Source: Inonotus obliquus
Lineage: Eukaryota > Basidiomycota > Agaricomycetes > Hymenochaetales > Hymenochaetaceae
NCBI GenBank assembly: GCA_032164295.1
Contig: JAJHTX010000005.1
Coordinates: 682,001-746,000 of the forward strand
DNA: 64,000 nucleotides
Direction of reading: 5' to 3'
Made by a program: the position numbers and the translations under genes. The notes under the pieces were generated by a model. It was given only the letters and a program-made list of their open reading frames with translations, was not told where the DNA came from and ran no database searches. This document shows positions 1 through 12,237 of the stretch, piece after piece (position 1 is the stretch's first letter; every line of letters begins with the position of its first letter).

Positions 1-1451
1 CGAAGAAGCCGAGATTGATTTTGCGTGCGCATTGGCTGCGGGAAGTGTTACTCGGCAGCGCCGTGCGTCCGCTCTGAATGGTGTTTTCGCATATGCTTCG
101 ACGACGGAGACCATGAGTGGACATGACTATGCGCTACCGTTCCCTGACCCGACTTCCCCGCTCGAGGAGGGCGTTAACCTCGTGTCCATTCCCCCAACGT
201 GTGCAACTGAATCTCAAGAATCGACGGAAGCTTCCGAAGGATCTACCGTTGGTAATGTGGAGACTGAAAAGAAGGCGAAGGGGGAATCTTGGCTTGACCC
301 ATATGTCCGACGGGCGAACTCCGACATGCTTAAGGTCCACCTGGCGAACTTGTTGGAAATCGAGGAGATGTTGTTCGGAAGGGAGGATAGGGAGAGAGAG
401 GAAGCGCCGAGCCCCGGAAGTATTTCAGATGAAGAGGAGAATGTTGTCGGGTGGAGAGAGGGTGTGGATCACGCTGCATCACACGAGGTGGAGGTATTTG
501 GAGATGAGGGTGGAAATTTCTTAGACATTTTTGCGACGGATGATGAGGAACGTGGGATTGTGCATGTGCGCGACGAGGAGTATTACGATGATGGGCAGTT
601 CTTGGACCTATTTGCGTCGTCGGAAGGAGATAGCGAGGACGATGAGATTGAGAGTAGTTCAAGACGCGCATCTACGGTTAAACCAGTGCACAGAAAGAGT
701 GTCTTTGCGTGTGGACGGCCTTCGGCTGTGGATCTCCTGAGGATTGCTAGGCGAGAGTTGTACGCTGTTGAGGAGGCCATGTTGACAGTACGTATTTCTC
801 CCTTCGCTTTGGTTTAAAGCGTTTAACGTTTTGTGCGTTCTGCTGCAGGCCTGTCGTTCCATCGAAACGGCTCAGTGTTACATAAGTCAGGCTGAACAGC
901 TCACAAGCGAAATATTCGAAAAGATGGGAAACACCATACAAGCTTCACGTCTTGCATCTGCGTTGAACAATATTTGTTCGGACGGGATTGCTATGCCTTC
1001 GCCAATTCAAAGCCGAAGTCGGAGTGACTCGAATGATAGCGATGAGACATATTGCGGGAGGACGCCGACGAGTTCTCCTATCTATCAACAGAGGACGAGG
1101 GTGAATGTGAGACAGGGGAATGAGTCATTTGCTTTCCCTCTTCCTCCGCCTTCAACCTATACTATCCAACCACGTTCTCTTAAACACTATCAATCCATGC
1201 CTTCTCTCATGTCACTGTCATCATCAACCTCTCCATCGTCATCCGTGTCCCCTGTCAGCCCTCCGTTCAGGACACCAGTGGTTGTAGAACCCATGTCAGC
1301 GACGAGTGAGAGTTTGTCGAGTCTACGTCAATTGCTGGTACGGAAAGTTCCGATTTGGTTAGACGCGACGGCGTATGATGTCGATAAGGCGTGTTCGTGG
1401 GTTGGTATCGTTCAAGCTGTTGTTTTGAACGTGCGGCGCTCGAGAATGTAA
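1..1451 (+). CDS. Hypothetical acidic protein, 5' end outside window
   Basis: The reading frame is already open at base 2 and has no convincing start, so the gene begins upstream of the window. Two exons are visible. Exon 1 ends after ...EEAMLT at 787. A 61-nt intron (788-848, GTACGT...CTGCAG) joins in phase 0 to ACRSIETAQ, and translation stops at TAA 1449-1451. The N-terminal half is strongly acidic and low in complexity, with two similar FLD[IL]FA motifs (NFLDIFATDDEE and QFLDLFASSEGD). A predicted helical stretch spans the junction (DLLRIARRELYAVEEAM then SIETAQCYISQAEQLTSE), followed by Ser/Pro-rich tail sequence. I recognise no family. The gene looks intact and real: clean intron, long continuous frame and ordinary codon use. 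Function is unknown. Confidence 0.7.
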
Positions 1452-2114
1452 GCGGTGATGAGGTGTTTCAACGATGAGGTGTAGTTGCATTGGACAATGC
1501 CTATTCGACTTTTCGACTGTTCCGACTTTGACATCAAACTATGGAGTTTCGGATTGGATTGGAAGCCCTTGAATTTTTTGTATCATACGTATCGCTCTGC
1601 CCTGCAAACATTCGTTCGTTCATTCTTTCTGTTCACACCATTTCGCTCTTTTTGCTTTCGTTTCAATTAGTTCCCGTACGTTACGTTTATCTGTCAGTTT
1701 TATTTCGACTGACTAGTGCATTATTAGTTACTTTACGTCTTCTGAATACTTTATGGTTGTTATATCAGTAGCTTAGCACGCAACTTTTGTTTCTTGGATT
1801 GGATATTCTGTGATAATGTTACTTAGTGATCGATTATTTGAATCGGATGTCTGTTATTTTACAGGTGATTTTGGGAGTGGCCTTATACAGTAATGAGAGA
1901 TCGACGTGCTGTAATCAGGAGCGTCACTGAAATCACATGCGAGATTGATGATGGGGATAGCACTGCAACAAGAACCCGGAGCTTGAGCCGTATGGAAACT
2001 ATTTAGACCCAATCATCCTCTCCCCATATCTCATATTCTCCCCCCACATATCTTCCCCACAACCTTCTTGGAATTTGACGCGAAAGTCTCCCTTTGGAGG
2101 TGTAAAACTACGAA
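1452..2114 (+). promoter_or_regulatory. Intergenic region; pyrimidine-rich core promoter of the acyl-CoA dehydrogenase
   Basis: No gene is visible in 1452-2114. The first 400 nt are T-rich 3'-flanking DNA of the preceding gene. The last 100 nt contain a pyrimidine-rich tract (about 2026-2075, TCCTCTCCCC... CCCCCCACA) just before the ATG at 2115. Such CT-rich tracts are common just upstream of basidiomycete start codons. No TATA box was found. Confidence 0.4.
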
Positions 2115-4621
2115 ATGGCATCTACAGAGCTTAAGAAGTTTACTCGTGAGGAAGTGGAGAAGGTGCGTATCAATACTTCTTGAAGTGTTTCAGAAGGACT
2201 GACGAGGAGTTTCGTATCCTTTGGGCGGAATAGCATAATTCTCCAGATGATTTGGTATGTCTTTTGGTCTCTATCTTCGTCAACGTGGCGTTTTTGGGAT
2301 AGATGCTGACTTTTGTGATGTGTGGCATATATTCAGTGGGTTATTATCGATTCGAAAGTGTACAACCTTTCTCGGTTCAAGGACCTTCATCCGGGAGGTG
2401 TCGCTGTCCTCTTAGATTCTGACGTCGGTGCGTACCTACCTTCCCTCTACTCGCAACCTCCTCTCATTCATCCATGTCCTATATGCAGCCGGTCAAGATG
2501 CAACAGAAGCCTTCTTCGGTCTACACCGACACGAAGTGCTCCTACGGCCGCAATACCAACGTCTGCAGATTGGTATCATCGAAGGCGAGGAAGAACAGAT
2601 TAAGCCACCTCAGGCTGGCGCTCTCAGTAAAGTACCCTATGCGGAACCTACGTGGCTGTCTCAGGGTTATCACAGCCCGTATTACAAGAAGGTGCGTTGT
2701 TATCTCCGATGAGCCCGGGTGTTGTAATGGGAGAGCGCTGATGTGGAATTATGTTTGTGGTTTTGCGTTGCGCGCTACAGTCGCATCGGGATCTTCAGAA
2801 AGCGATGCGTATTCTTGTGGACGAGGTCATCTACGAGGATGGACAGGTGTGCTATTTTTGGACCTTTCATATCTCGGCTTGCTCTGATCACTTCATTTGT
2901 CTTATCTAGGCTCGCGAAGCTGATGGCAAACGCCCAAGTCAGCATGTTCTAGACAAGATGGCGTAAGTGGGCTTTTTTCCGGAAGAGGGAGAAGCAAAAG
3001 TTGATAATATTTTTCAGGGAACTCGAGTTACATGCAATGCGTATGGGCCCTGGCAAGCATTTGAAAGGCCGCAAGTTGTTCAACGGTATTGTAGCTCCGG
3101 AAGAGGTGAGATTCATTTTTAATGCGAATCCATTGATGGGGCTGACGCTGATGTATCGCTAGTTTGATTACTTCCATGAGGTAATGCTTCGTCTTTCTGG
3201 AAACTACACGCATTATCTCATCCTTCTGTAAACAGCTTGTCATAACTCAGGAGCTCACGCGAGTTGGCTCACGAGGTTACGGTGATGGTAAGTTTCCGTC
3301 CTTAGCCGTTAATTTCCGGTGTTCTCATAGTGTCTCGCTTCAGGTATGCTTGGAGGCAAAGTTATTGGCCTTCCGCCCGTATTAAACTTTGGCAGCCCCG
3401 AGCTCAAGGAGAAAGTCGTACCAGAGGTGTTGTCAGGAAAGAAGTTTATTTGCCTGGCCATCTCGGAGGCGCATGCAGGCAGTGACGTTTTCGGGTTGCA
3501 AACTACGGCAAAGAAGACGGAGGATGGGAAGTATTGGATTGTGAATGGGAGTAAGAAGTGGATTACGAACGGAACGTAAGTTGGTTTTGTTGTATAAACG
3601 TTGACATTTGTTCTGAACTCGTTATTCAGATTCGCGGATTAGTAAGTCCATACACCCGAGTTTCTTGTAGGATCCGTATCTGATATCAGTGTTAGCTTTA
3701 CGACCGGATGCAAGACAGAGGTAGTTTCACTTAATTCTACGCTTCACTGAAAGCTGTCTGACCTTCACCCTCTAGAACGGTTTCACCGTCCTCCTCATTC
3801 CACGTGTCGAAGGCGTTGAGACGAAACAAATTAAAACAGCATACTCTTCTACCGCGGGAACCGCATACATCACGTTTGACAACGTTAAGGTCCCCGTCGA
3901 GAATACCCTCGGCGAAGAAGGCGCGGGCATCTACGTCATTCTGAGCAACTTCAACCATGAACGATGGGTGATGTGCTGTAGTTCTGCGCGCGCCCAGAGA
4001 TCAGTTGTTGAGGAATGCCTAAAGTACGTTTGTGGATTTCATTCGTGACGGCCGATTGGATTGGGATAAACGCTGACGGTATGACATGCTAGGTGGGCAT
4101 CGCAGCGCAAGGTGTTTGGTAAACCCTTGATCAGTCAGGCTGTCGTACGGGCGAAGATCGCAGGGATGATCCAACGTGCAGAGGCTATTCAGGCATGGCT
4201 TGAGAACATAACGTACCAGATGTGTAATATGGCGTATAAGGAGCAGGCCCAGAAGCTCGCCGGGTTAGTCTATCCTTTGCTCTTTCTCCGAGCTGGACCG
4301 CAACTGATTTCTGTCCACTCCTTGGTATAGCCCAATTGCGTTCTTGAAATCATATAGCACACGATCGGCGCGGGAAACCGCACAAGATGCTGTACAAATT
4401 TTTGGTGGTCGCGGGATTACTCAGACCGGGATGGGCAAGTTTATTGAGCATGTGCGTCATTCATCTTCCCCTCCCGATCTTTCTTAAAACTAATATTTTC
4501 TGCTCTCTAGTACCATCGTACAGTTCCGTTTGACGCTCTATTGGGAGGAGCGGAAGATGTTCTATCCGATCTCGGTGTCCGACAGGCGATGCGTTCAATG
4601 CCGAAGGATGCAAGACTATAA
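2115..4621 (+). CDS. Cytochrome b5-acyl-CoA dehydrogenase fusion
   Basis: Intron-rich gene (about 14 exons of 12-210 nt) starting at ATG 2115 (MASTELKKFTREEV). The N-terminal module is a cytochrome b5 domain with the haem-binding HPGG motif (FKDLHPGGVAVLL, exon from 2337) and the second histidine region AFFGLHRHEVL (exon from 2489). The remainder is an acyl-CoA dehydrogenase. Both family signatures are visible: CLAISEAHAGSD in the exon from 3344, and QDAVQIFGGRGITQTGMGKF near 4400. The FAD-proximal segment GKYWIVNGSKKWITNG is also present. The likely role is flavin-dependent alpha,beta-dehydrogenation of an acyl-CoA in beta-oxidation or a related pathway; the b5 part could deliver or accept electrons. 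b5-ACAD fusions are a known fungal arrangement. Junctions fit the frame throughout: 2163-2233, 2255-2336, 2428-2488, 2692-2780, 2847-2910, 2963-3017, 3106-3162, 3181-3235 and 3288-3343 are introns, with more downstream. Stop TAA is at 4619-4621. Compartment (peroxisome, mitochondrion or cytosol) is not evident; there is no clear PTS1 at the C-terminus (...KDARL). Confidence 0.9.
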
Positions 4622-5837
4622 ATTGGTGCTGTTCTGTACATAATGACGGGTCTAACGAACTATCCAGTAGACTTCATACTATAGTGCCTTATTCTTCGAC
4701 TTCTTTCATTATTATCACAATTCATGAAGTATAATCACAATATTTTTTGCAATATTTCAGCGCGATTTGTTGTTTTACTAGTAGTTGTTTGAGTGACGAG
4801 GGGAGGGAATCACGAGAGTTTTAAGGGAATTGGGTTAGGGAATTTTTTTCTTCTCATTGGACAGCTCGTCTCTCAACCAATTATCAACTGCCATAAAAGC
4901 CCTGCCAATGAAATCAGAGCAATTCTTCTTCCCACCGTTGATCAGGGACCACACTGGCACAGCCCACCTAAAACGCAACAACCGTACCGAACTTGAGAAC
5001 TTGAGAAGAACTAGAACTCGATCACTCTGATCGGTGATCGAATTGAATTGAGTCGAATTGAGTTGAGATTGGAAGGCACAGAGCGTAAGCTAGCGTATTC
5101 GTAAGGGGAAAGGAGACCTATGGGACCGAGGGGAAAGGATCAAGGAGAAGGGAACGAATGACATTAGCTGATTGAATTGAAGATTGAAGATTTGATTGGT
5201 GCACTGGTACTCGTTAGGGAAGGAGGGGGAACGAATAGGAAGAGGAAGAACCGAGGGATATAGGCAGGTATAGGAGGGACGAGGAATATATATTATACTT
5301 TTGCCGAATCCTACCTAAGGATAAGGATAATGATCCTGCTGTATCGTATCAGACCTGTGGGACGTCAAGGTGTAAGATGTAAGATGTGAGATGCGAAGAA
5401 ATGAATTAACCAAGTACTCGAACTTTGAACCAATCACTAGACTAGGACTGTGATTAGTCTTCGTTATGCTTGGCTTTGATTGGGTGACTTTTTTGCTTTG
5501 CAAGGTAAGGTACCGAGGTACGTCACTATACATTTATAAATGTTGAATCGGTATCTGGTTCGTAATAGGACAGGAGAGGACAAGAGACTCCGATCAGGAG
5601 GCAAAGTCGGGATTAGGTTGGACACTAGTACTGTTGATTGGTGAAATAAGAACGAATCGAATGTAAGATATGCTAATCATATACATATCGAATTTCGAGA
5701 TAGGGCACTGGTTGTACCTTCTTGGATTCCGTATTTCTTCGGTACCTCGCTAATGACCTAAAGGTTCTGAGTCGCGAAATAATCTTGAACGATAAATCAT
5801 AAATGTACATACACTGAATCAGATCCAACCATTCTTC
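4622..5837. other. Intergenic region without visible gene
   Basis: This lies between two convergent genes. I see no coding exon. There are short imperfect repeats: a GAATTGA/GAGTTGAG cluster near 5038-5070 and GTAAGATGTAAGATGTGAGATG near 5370-5392. Nothing here has a recognisable function. Confidence 0.4.
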
Positions 5838-7198
5838 TCAGTTTCTCATCCTTTTTCTTCCAGCAAGCAACTCAAAATGCTCCTCAATCATCTCAAAGTC
5901 CTCCATTACGCCCAAATAATAGAAGTTGAACCTCTCTTTGTCCCTCCCGACCTCATACCTCTGCGCCGCTTCGGTCTCCACGCAAGGCAACGCTGCAGCT
6001 CTCCAATCCGGTTCATCCTCTGACAAAGTTGAGTCTCGTTCCGATCGTTTCCCGAGGGTTACCCGTCTACGTTTTGCAATACGTCTCTCCTGGTTCTGTG
6101 AGTCCTTGTTCTTCCCCAATTTTCTTGGGGCCACTGCTTGCAAGAAATGCATATCAAAAGCACTTTCACGGCCGAAGGTACTATGGCACACGGGACAAAA
6201 GTAGATGTCGGGATAATGTACTGACATATGGCGTATAAGATCGCGTCGTCGTAGGCCGGAGAATGTACAGTCTGGGTAGATGCAGTCATGTCGTCTCGTA
6301 CCTCTGGCGTCTTTCTGTTTTATGAATAAGTGTAAAATATGCTATCAATTGAGGCCGTCACCTTACCTTCGCATTGGGAATAGTCGACTTTCCTTTCGAT
6401 CTGGCCTTCAGCTTCTTCTATGGGCCAGGAAGAATAGAAGATTAGCGAGAGATATGCCGAAAATTCGACTTAGGAAAGGGCTCATACATGATGAAGAGGA
6501 ATCTTAATGCTCATAGCCTTCTCCCGAAGTTCGTTGATCAGCTGCTCTTCCCATATTTCTGGGTCTGACTTTAGGTTCTTCTCCTCCTTGTCTTCGTTTT
6601 CCTCTTCATTTCGTCCATGCTTATTTGTTAGGCGTGTTTCAGCGATGACCGACTCAACATCGCTCTCATCTGTGCCTCCACCCTGTCCGGATTTCAATAA
6701 CTGAGCGGCGAGTTTCTCATTGCGCTTCACTGGAGTTTCCCCAGAAGATTTCATGCGGGAAATAGCCGTTGAATTGTCGTGTCTGGAAGCAGGTGGAGTA
6801 TAAACGCTTCTGCCTTCAGGTTGGCTTGGATGAGCTACGCTTGGTGCACCGAGACCTGCACTGTCAGGAGTCGGATAGTTGTGACTGACATGCTGGCCCA
6901 CCGGTCCATTCCACAATTGGTAAGGTGTGGTGACCTAGGATGGAGGAAGATGGTACTGCCACTGTGAGTATGAGAAGTGCAAGTATGCAGTTCGCCATGA
7001 GGATGCCCAGAGGGTGAATGTATCAAGAATTAGATGAGAAAAAGATCAGATCTTGCGCAGATAAGGAAAGAAAGGAAGCAGTCCCACGAATTGAGGTTGT
7101 CTATGTGCTAGCACAGTTTGGAACATCTGGTTTGCGATGAATGCGTTCCAAGCTGGATTCGAGCCCGGTAAAGGCATTGGCCCAGAGCCGTTCCACAT
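5838..7198 (-). CDS. C2H2 zinc-finger protein, probable DNA-binding factor
   Basis: Minus-strand gene ending at 5838. Two adjacent C2H2-type fingers lie in the exon upstream of 6314: C-X4-C-X12-H-X3-H (CIYPDC ... RHMSVH) and C-X2-C (CPVCHSTFGRESAFDMH). They are preceded by a basic stretch (KKLKARSKGK) that could be an NLS and followed by an acidic/basic C-terminal tail. Well-supported introns (minus sense) are 6315-6366 (GTAAGG...AACAG) and 6418-6487 (GTATGA...CATAG). The exon above 6487 encodes a Ser/Pro/Glu-rich linker. Its 5' junction is probably CTAG|GTC near 6937. The proposed start is ATG 7198, giving MWNGSGPMPLPGS, preceded by a pyrimidine-rich tract. The join between the 7198 exon and the 6937 exon is uncertain because no strong GT site is obvious. 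The probable role is a sequence-specific transcription factor; target unknown. Confidence 0.65.
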
Positions 7199-7834
7199 AG
7201 TTTGACTCGTTAGGGTGGAGAGGAAGACAGTGGAGAAAATTAAGTACAGAAGGACCAAGCCCAGCACAACGAAGCAATGAAACTGCGGGAGTCTGGCCGA
7301 AGAACAATGAAAGATGCACTGAACTTGAGGTGTCCGAGAATTAGGGTATGTGCGACGAATGCTCTGATACGCGAGTCTGACTCTCTCTCTTCGAGTAAGG
7401 GGTAGTCTCGCAGAGTCCAGATAGAACTAGATGATAACGACGTCCAGAAGAAGATCTTATTTGTGGATGAGAACTTGCAAGGTATGCAGTTATGTTGCAA
7501 ACAGTGGGTGGGAGGATAGACGAGGGTGATGATAGTGGGAGAAAAGCCAGTGCAGAGTGGCATCTTGGTCAAGTCTATATTTATACCCTACAGCCCCATA
7601 GCAAACCGTGATGGAATACAGCAGCAGCCACGGAAAAGTCGATGGTTTAAAGGACACGAAATAGCAGTTAGAGAACAAGATGTGCGTGCAGGACTCATCA
7701 CTTGGCGGGATCAGGCCGAGAAAGCGGTGTTGATGACTACTATTACACGATGCCGGCAGCCACCAAACACAATCGCTTCTTACCATCCGTCCTCCACGTC
7801 GACTATAAAGACGAGCAGTCCAGCCCTGAAAGCA
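7199..7834. promoter_or_regulatory. Divergent promoter region between zinc-finger and SH3 genes
   Basis: These 636 nt separate two divergently transcribed genes and must hold both promoters. An open frame continues upstream of the SH3 gene on the plus strand from about 7526, but it lacks the conserved start context. I take the ATG at 7835 as the start because the N-terminus then matches the usual start of this fungal SH3 family. No clear TATA box was found. Confidence 0.35.
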
Positions 7835-8899
7835 ATGCATTCAACTGATCAAAAGACATCAGCACTCCTCGCGCACATCGTCTCGCAAACTCAAACCAAC
7901 TTAGACTTCCTCGTGTCCCAAAACTATCTTCGTGCCTCAGATGCTGCTGGTATACTCTCCAAACTCGCAGACATCAGTGTTACCTCTGCCGGATCTGAAG
8001 CCACCAATTCTTCTACGAATGGTGTCCAAAGAGATGCAGAGGAAGTGAGGAACCCTGTGTTGAGTCTCGCGGATCGAATGCGCCAGCTAAATACGAATTC
8101 GAGCGAAAGAGAGAACGTGCCGGAGAGAGCGCCATCGCCTCCCAAGGCTGTTATGGTGCCCACGCGTCGTTTTGTGCCTCCTCCGATGTCGCGTACACAG
8201 CAAGCAAAGGCGATTTGGGACTATAACGCAGATGGCTCGGTGCGTCTTGCCCTCCTGAAGAATCTCAACAGATCATTGACTTTGCTTACCTTTCGTTCCT
8301 TATGAACTATCGACTATGAACAAATTCGAATTTGAACACACAGGACCCGAATGACCTATCCTTCCGCACAGGCGACATCATCGAAATCATCAGCGAAACG
8401 AACGCAGACTGGTGGACTGGGCGTCTACCAAACGGGTGCCAAGGTCTCTTCCCATCAAACTACGTTGACAAACTTCCTCCTCCTCCATCTTCTCCAATGC
8501 GTTCAGCCTCCCCCGGAAGAGCTCCTGTTCCAGTGCCTGCTCCTTCATTCCCGGGCGTAGGACCAGGAGCATATAGAGCGCATCCCCCGGCATGGCAAGG
8601 ACCGCCACAGCCTTATGGCTACGGCAACGAAAAGCAACACGCGGTTTACGCTCCGCCCGCCCCGCCCCCTCCTCAGCAATACCAGCCACCTCCGCCGCCT
8701 GCTCCGGCACCGGCGCCGGAACCGGAGAAACAGAGCAAGTTCGGTGGGCTTGGGAACACGGTACGTCTTGACGGGTCTTCTCTGAATATTATAGACCGCT
8801 GACTCTTCTTTGCTTTAGATGGCTACTTCTGCTGCTGGAGGTCTTGGTTTCGGTGCCGGTGCAGCTGTTGGCAGCGGTATCATCAACTCAATCTTCTAG
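7835..8899 (+). CDS. SH3-domain adaptor protein, Lsb1/Pin3-like
   Basis: Three exons: 7835-8239, 8344-8760 and 8819-8899; the introns begin GTGCGT and GTACGT. The protein of about 300 aa starts [20 protein letters not shown], a helical N-terminal region. A single SH3 domain at about residues 125-180 is interrupted by intron 1: [12 protein letters not shown] then [15 protein letters not shown], followed by NADWWTG and [13 protein letters not shown]-, WW- and PSNYV-type positions are all present. A Pro-rich region ([10 protein letters not shown] to [14 protein letters not shown]) follows, and the C-terminus is Gly/Ala-rich ([14 protein letters not shown]). The architecture matches fungal SH3 adaptors of the Lsb1/Pin3 group, which bind WASP-family proteins and act at cortical actin and endocytosis; that role is family knowledge. 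Nothing looks damaged. Confidence 0.85.
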
Positions 8900-9318
8900 G
8901 CTCAAGCCCCATCGTTCAGTTTCTGGCAGCTTCTACTTATCTCAAAGCAGGAGTCCTTTCTGTGATAGTCTGGTCATAGAATCTTTTCCGATTGTCTCGA
9001 CATGCTACAAATTTCAACTCGCATTTATCTACTGTGCATAATCCCATTTGCTATTAACCGTGGAAATTCATTTTATTCATCGGTTTGCAATTCCCCTTTA
9101 CATGTAAATAATGTTCTGACCTATAGGAATAGATTGCGTGGACACTGGTAATTACAACTTTTGTGTGCATCGTGATACAGTATGTTGGTATGTACGGCGT
9201 TTTGCGATAATAACAGCAAGCGCCACTTCTTCATGCTGACAAGCGCAGTCTGTATTTTCACGAAAGCAACGGTACCACTCTCATAGCTATCATCACTATA
9301 CAAGTAGCACAAGACAAC
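8900..9318. other. Convergent intergenic spacer (3' ends of SH3 and cut9)
   Basis: AT-rich 3'-flanking DNA between convergent genes. No coding sequence or RNA gene is seen. Confidence 0.5.
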
Positions 9319-11963
9319 TCAGACAAAGTTAATCTCATCCTCTACAAGCGGATCCCTCCAAGACAAACGTGAATGAGGTACTTTCGCAGCTTTAACAGCC
9401 TTGATTTTCTCCTTATTCTTCGCCAGTTCCTCTTCATTTACGTATGACGTGAGTGGATTAGGTCCGAAATCTAGATTGGCTTCGAGTGCGAGGTTGAGTA
9501 GCTCGACGACGTGTCCGTTTAATGGATCGACGCTTGATGACTATATGTGATTCAATTTCGTTAGTATAAGAATGACTGAAGTTGATATATGCTATATGCT
9601 GAGATGATAACGCACCTCGTGAAATTTTTGAATAGCATCATCCAGTCGACCCATAAGCATATACGTTTTCCCCATCAACGCAAGCGCGGTTGCATGACGC
9701 GGATCCATCTCCAGAACCTTTCGATATGCTTCACACGCTTCTTTATATCGACGCAGTTTAGCATATGCAGAGCCGAGGTTTACATATGTCGTTGACCAAG
9801 TACTGTGTGAACCTTGCGAGACCTCTGAGATCTCTAGAGCTTTCTGGAAGAATGTAGCGGAGGCTTCGTAACTGGGGCAAGGTATGTTAAGTAAAGACTT
9901 TTGCTGGGGGTTCGTGGACTTACTTTCCACGGTTGAAGGCCATTACACCTCGTTCGTTGTATAGTAAGGGATCACCGTCGCACATTTTGTCCGCTGCATT
10001 TAGTGCTTCGTCGGCCATGTCGAAGTTTGAAAGCATGATGTGTTCCATTCCGACGAACATCAGTGGTAGATGGGATCTGCAAGAGGTGTACTTCAGGTTC
10101 AAGCACTGGTTCAGCCGTAAGAGCCGACGTACCCTGTGAATAGACGGGCACAAGTCGAATACGCCGTAACAGCACGGTCATGCTCTCCCTCCAACGCAAA
10201 TGTATGCGCGAACGCGATCCACGCAGGCGCAAACCGCGGGTCCATCAACGACGTCTTGCTAAGATACGTCCGTGCCTCCGCCCATTTCTTCGAGCTAAGA
10301 TACCACACACCAACAGCATACCAGCTCATTGCCGCTTCAGGTTCTTTCTCTACCAACTCATGAGCCAGAACAAAGAGCTTGGGACGTAAATGAGGGAGGT
10401 GGTACATGCATGCAATGTGCAGTGGCATGCTGTGCTCGTGGACATCGACGAGTGAGAGAATTCGCTGCGTGAGTGTGAAGCAGTCCATCCATTTGAACTG
10501 AGCGTAAGCAGCGTCGGCGAAGCTGTAGAGGACATCAACATTGTCTTTGAGTCCGTACTCTTCCACGAGACTTTGTCTGGCTAGAGCATGTTCCATTGCG
10601 TGCTTGTACTTGCGTAGCCGGGAAGTATAGATGAGACGAACGAACTCAGCGTCTAGTGGGATTTGCTGCTTGTATGCTAGACCCTGAACAAACTCCCATT
10701 CTATACGAAAAGAGGTCACTCAGCGAAATGATATGACCAAGGAGGAGATGGCCTTACCCTCATCCGCAGTCATCATTTCTCCACTTATGAGTCGATCAAA
10801 GGCTTCAAAGCATCTAACGTCCAGCGCCAGAGCCTCCATGAAACTCTCCTTAGCAGATTCTCCTCGGTTCAGTTTCAACTTCAATAATCCGCGTAAATAG
10901 CACATTGATGCTTCAATCTACCATCGGTGAGACTCGAGCACGAACCAGAAGCGAGATATGTACCTTGATTCCACCATCTATATTAGCTATACGCGGACCA
11001 ACACCGGCCGTACCTTTGAACGGATTTGATTCACCCAACATTTCACTTGCCTCCGCCCATTTACCCTGCTGAATCTGACACTGCGCGGCGAGGTATCGGC
11101 AGGCAACACTCAGGTCAACAAGGGTGTACGTTCTCCCAGCGCAATCCGCAGGAATGTCTATCTCACCAGGTATGCGGAACTGTGGAGGAATGTCTATCCC
11201 TGGGATGGCGAGCTCTGGAGGCGGAGGTCGGTGAGAGGGGGGAGGAGGTCCACCAACCTCCTTTCCCTTTCCCTTGTAGCGGCCCATCTCCCGGTCGAGA
11301 ATATTCATTGGATCGAGCAAGTCTGGGTATAGACTCCCATTTTCTCTCGGTTCATCGTCATCATTCTCCGTAAACGGTCGAGTAAGAAGCCGCTCAGCAC
11401 GAGAGTATTGGTTCATTTGGAAGTATATCTGGGCGAGCCAGAACGCATCGTTCTTATCGTCTGCAGCATATTCAGTGCCGACTTTCCAGGTAACGCGGAA
11501 ATTGAAACTCACTTGTCCAGCTGAACACTTTGTCGCCCCAGAATACCGCGGATTCGTATAGGTGCTGCCAGATGGCATCGTGCCTCCAGAGGCGCATTCG
11601 GTCCACTATAGACCACCCAGCCCGAGGGTCATAGCTCTCGTCCTCCGCATCCGTCTCAAGGAACACGTCCGCGGTCATATCATGCGCCAACGGGTGCGTG
11701 TCACCAGCACCTTCTTTACCCTTACGTGGTCGACGCGGAGAAGACAGTAGAGGCGACGTGGTAAGTGTCGAGCGATTCGGATCTAGTGCAATAGCATCTT
11801 TCAGTTTGCTTTGCCTTGCATTCGCATTCATATACGACTGGACGAGATACCCAGGGTCGAAGGAGAACGAGGAGCTGAAAGAGCCGCGTGGTCGCGGTCC
11901 TGAGGGAGACGGTAAGCTAGGTATCGGAGGGATGAAGTACGATGGTTTTGGTGGAGTTGTCAT
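9319..11963 (-). CDS. cut9: Anaphase-promoting complex TPR subunit Cut9/Cdc16 (APC6)
   Basis: Seven exons on the minus strand: 11513-11963, 10974-11460, 10758-10917, 10133-10700, 9924-10076, 9616-9871 and 9319-9540. All junctions keep frame. ATG is at 11963 (MTTPPKPSYFIPPIPS) and stop TGA at 9319-9321. The N-terminal 110 aa are Ser/Pro-rich. The rest is a TPR superhelix. Recognisable repeats include DKNDAFWLAQIYFQMNQYSR, AAMSWYAVGVWYLSSKKWAE, PRFAPAWIAFAHTFALEGEH, DPLLYNERGVMAFNRG, TTYVNLGSAYAKLRRYKEAC and ATALALMGKTYMLMGRLDDA. The order and sequences are characteristic of Cut9/Cdc16. The subunit is part of the TPR lobe of the APC/C, the nuclear E3 ubiquitin ligase that drives securin and cyclin destruction at anaphase. 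A Pro-rich insertion (GPPPPSHRPPPPELA) interrupts the N-terminal TPR region. The gene looks intact. Confidence 0.93.
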
Positions 11964-12237
11964 TTCGCGTTACTCTGTGTATGCTTCGCCTGGTAAAACA
12001 GACTGATGCACCTCGCCTCGTTAGAAACGTTAACTTCAAAGCAATGCGGAGGCACGCGTCAATCAATGCACGTGACGAGACGCGTCTATGCTTTCTCAGT
12101 AAGCCGGATAAGCAACCTCCATCACCGAGTCTCTTGTACACCGCCCTTGACTCTTGTCAACGACGGTGGGTTCTCTTGGGATACGTGCTTCTGGTGTTGC
12201 GATTCTCGTAAGTGGTTTAATTTACAAAGGAGTATGT
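11964..12237. promoter_or_regulatory. Divergent promoter between cut9 and the paraoxonase-like gene
   Basis: This short divergent spacer must contain the cut9 promoter and probably that of the lactonase-like gene. On the plus strand a hydrophobic frame (RRWVLLGYVLLVL, near 12168-12206) ends at a GTAAGT. It could be an alternative first exon encoding a signal anchor for the downstream gene. I cannot decide this from sequence alone. Confidence 0.3.

Noticed and set aside
7526..7834. 103-codon in-frame upstream extension of the SH3 gene
   Set aside because: The family N-terminus begins at the ATG at 7835, and the extension has no protein-like conservation.
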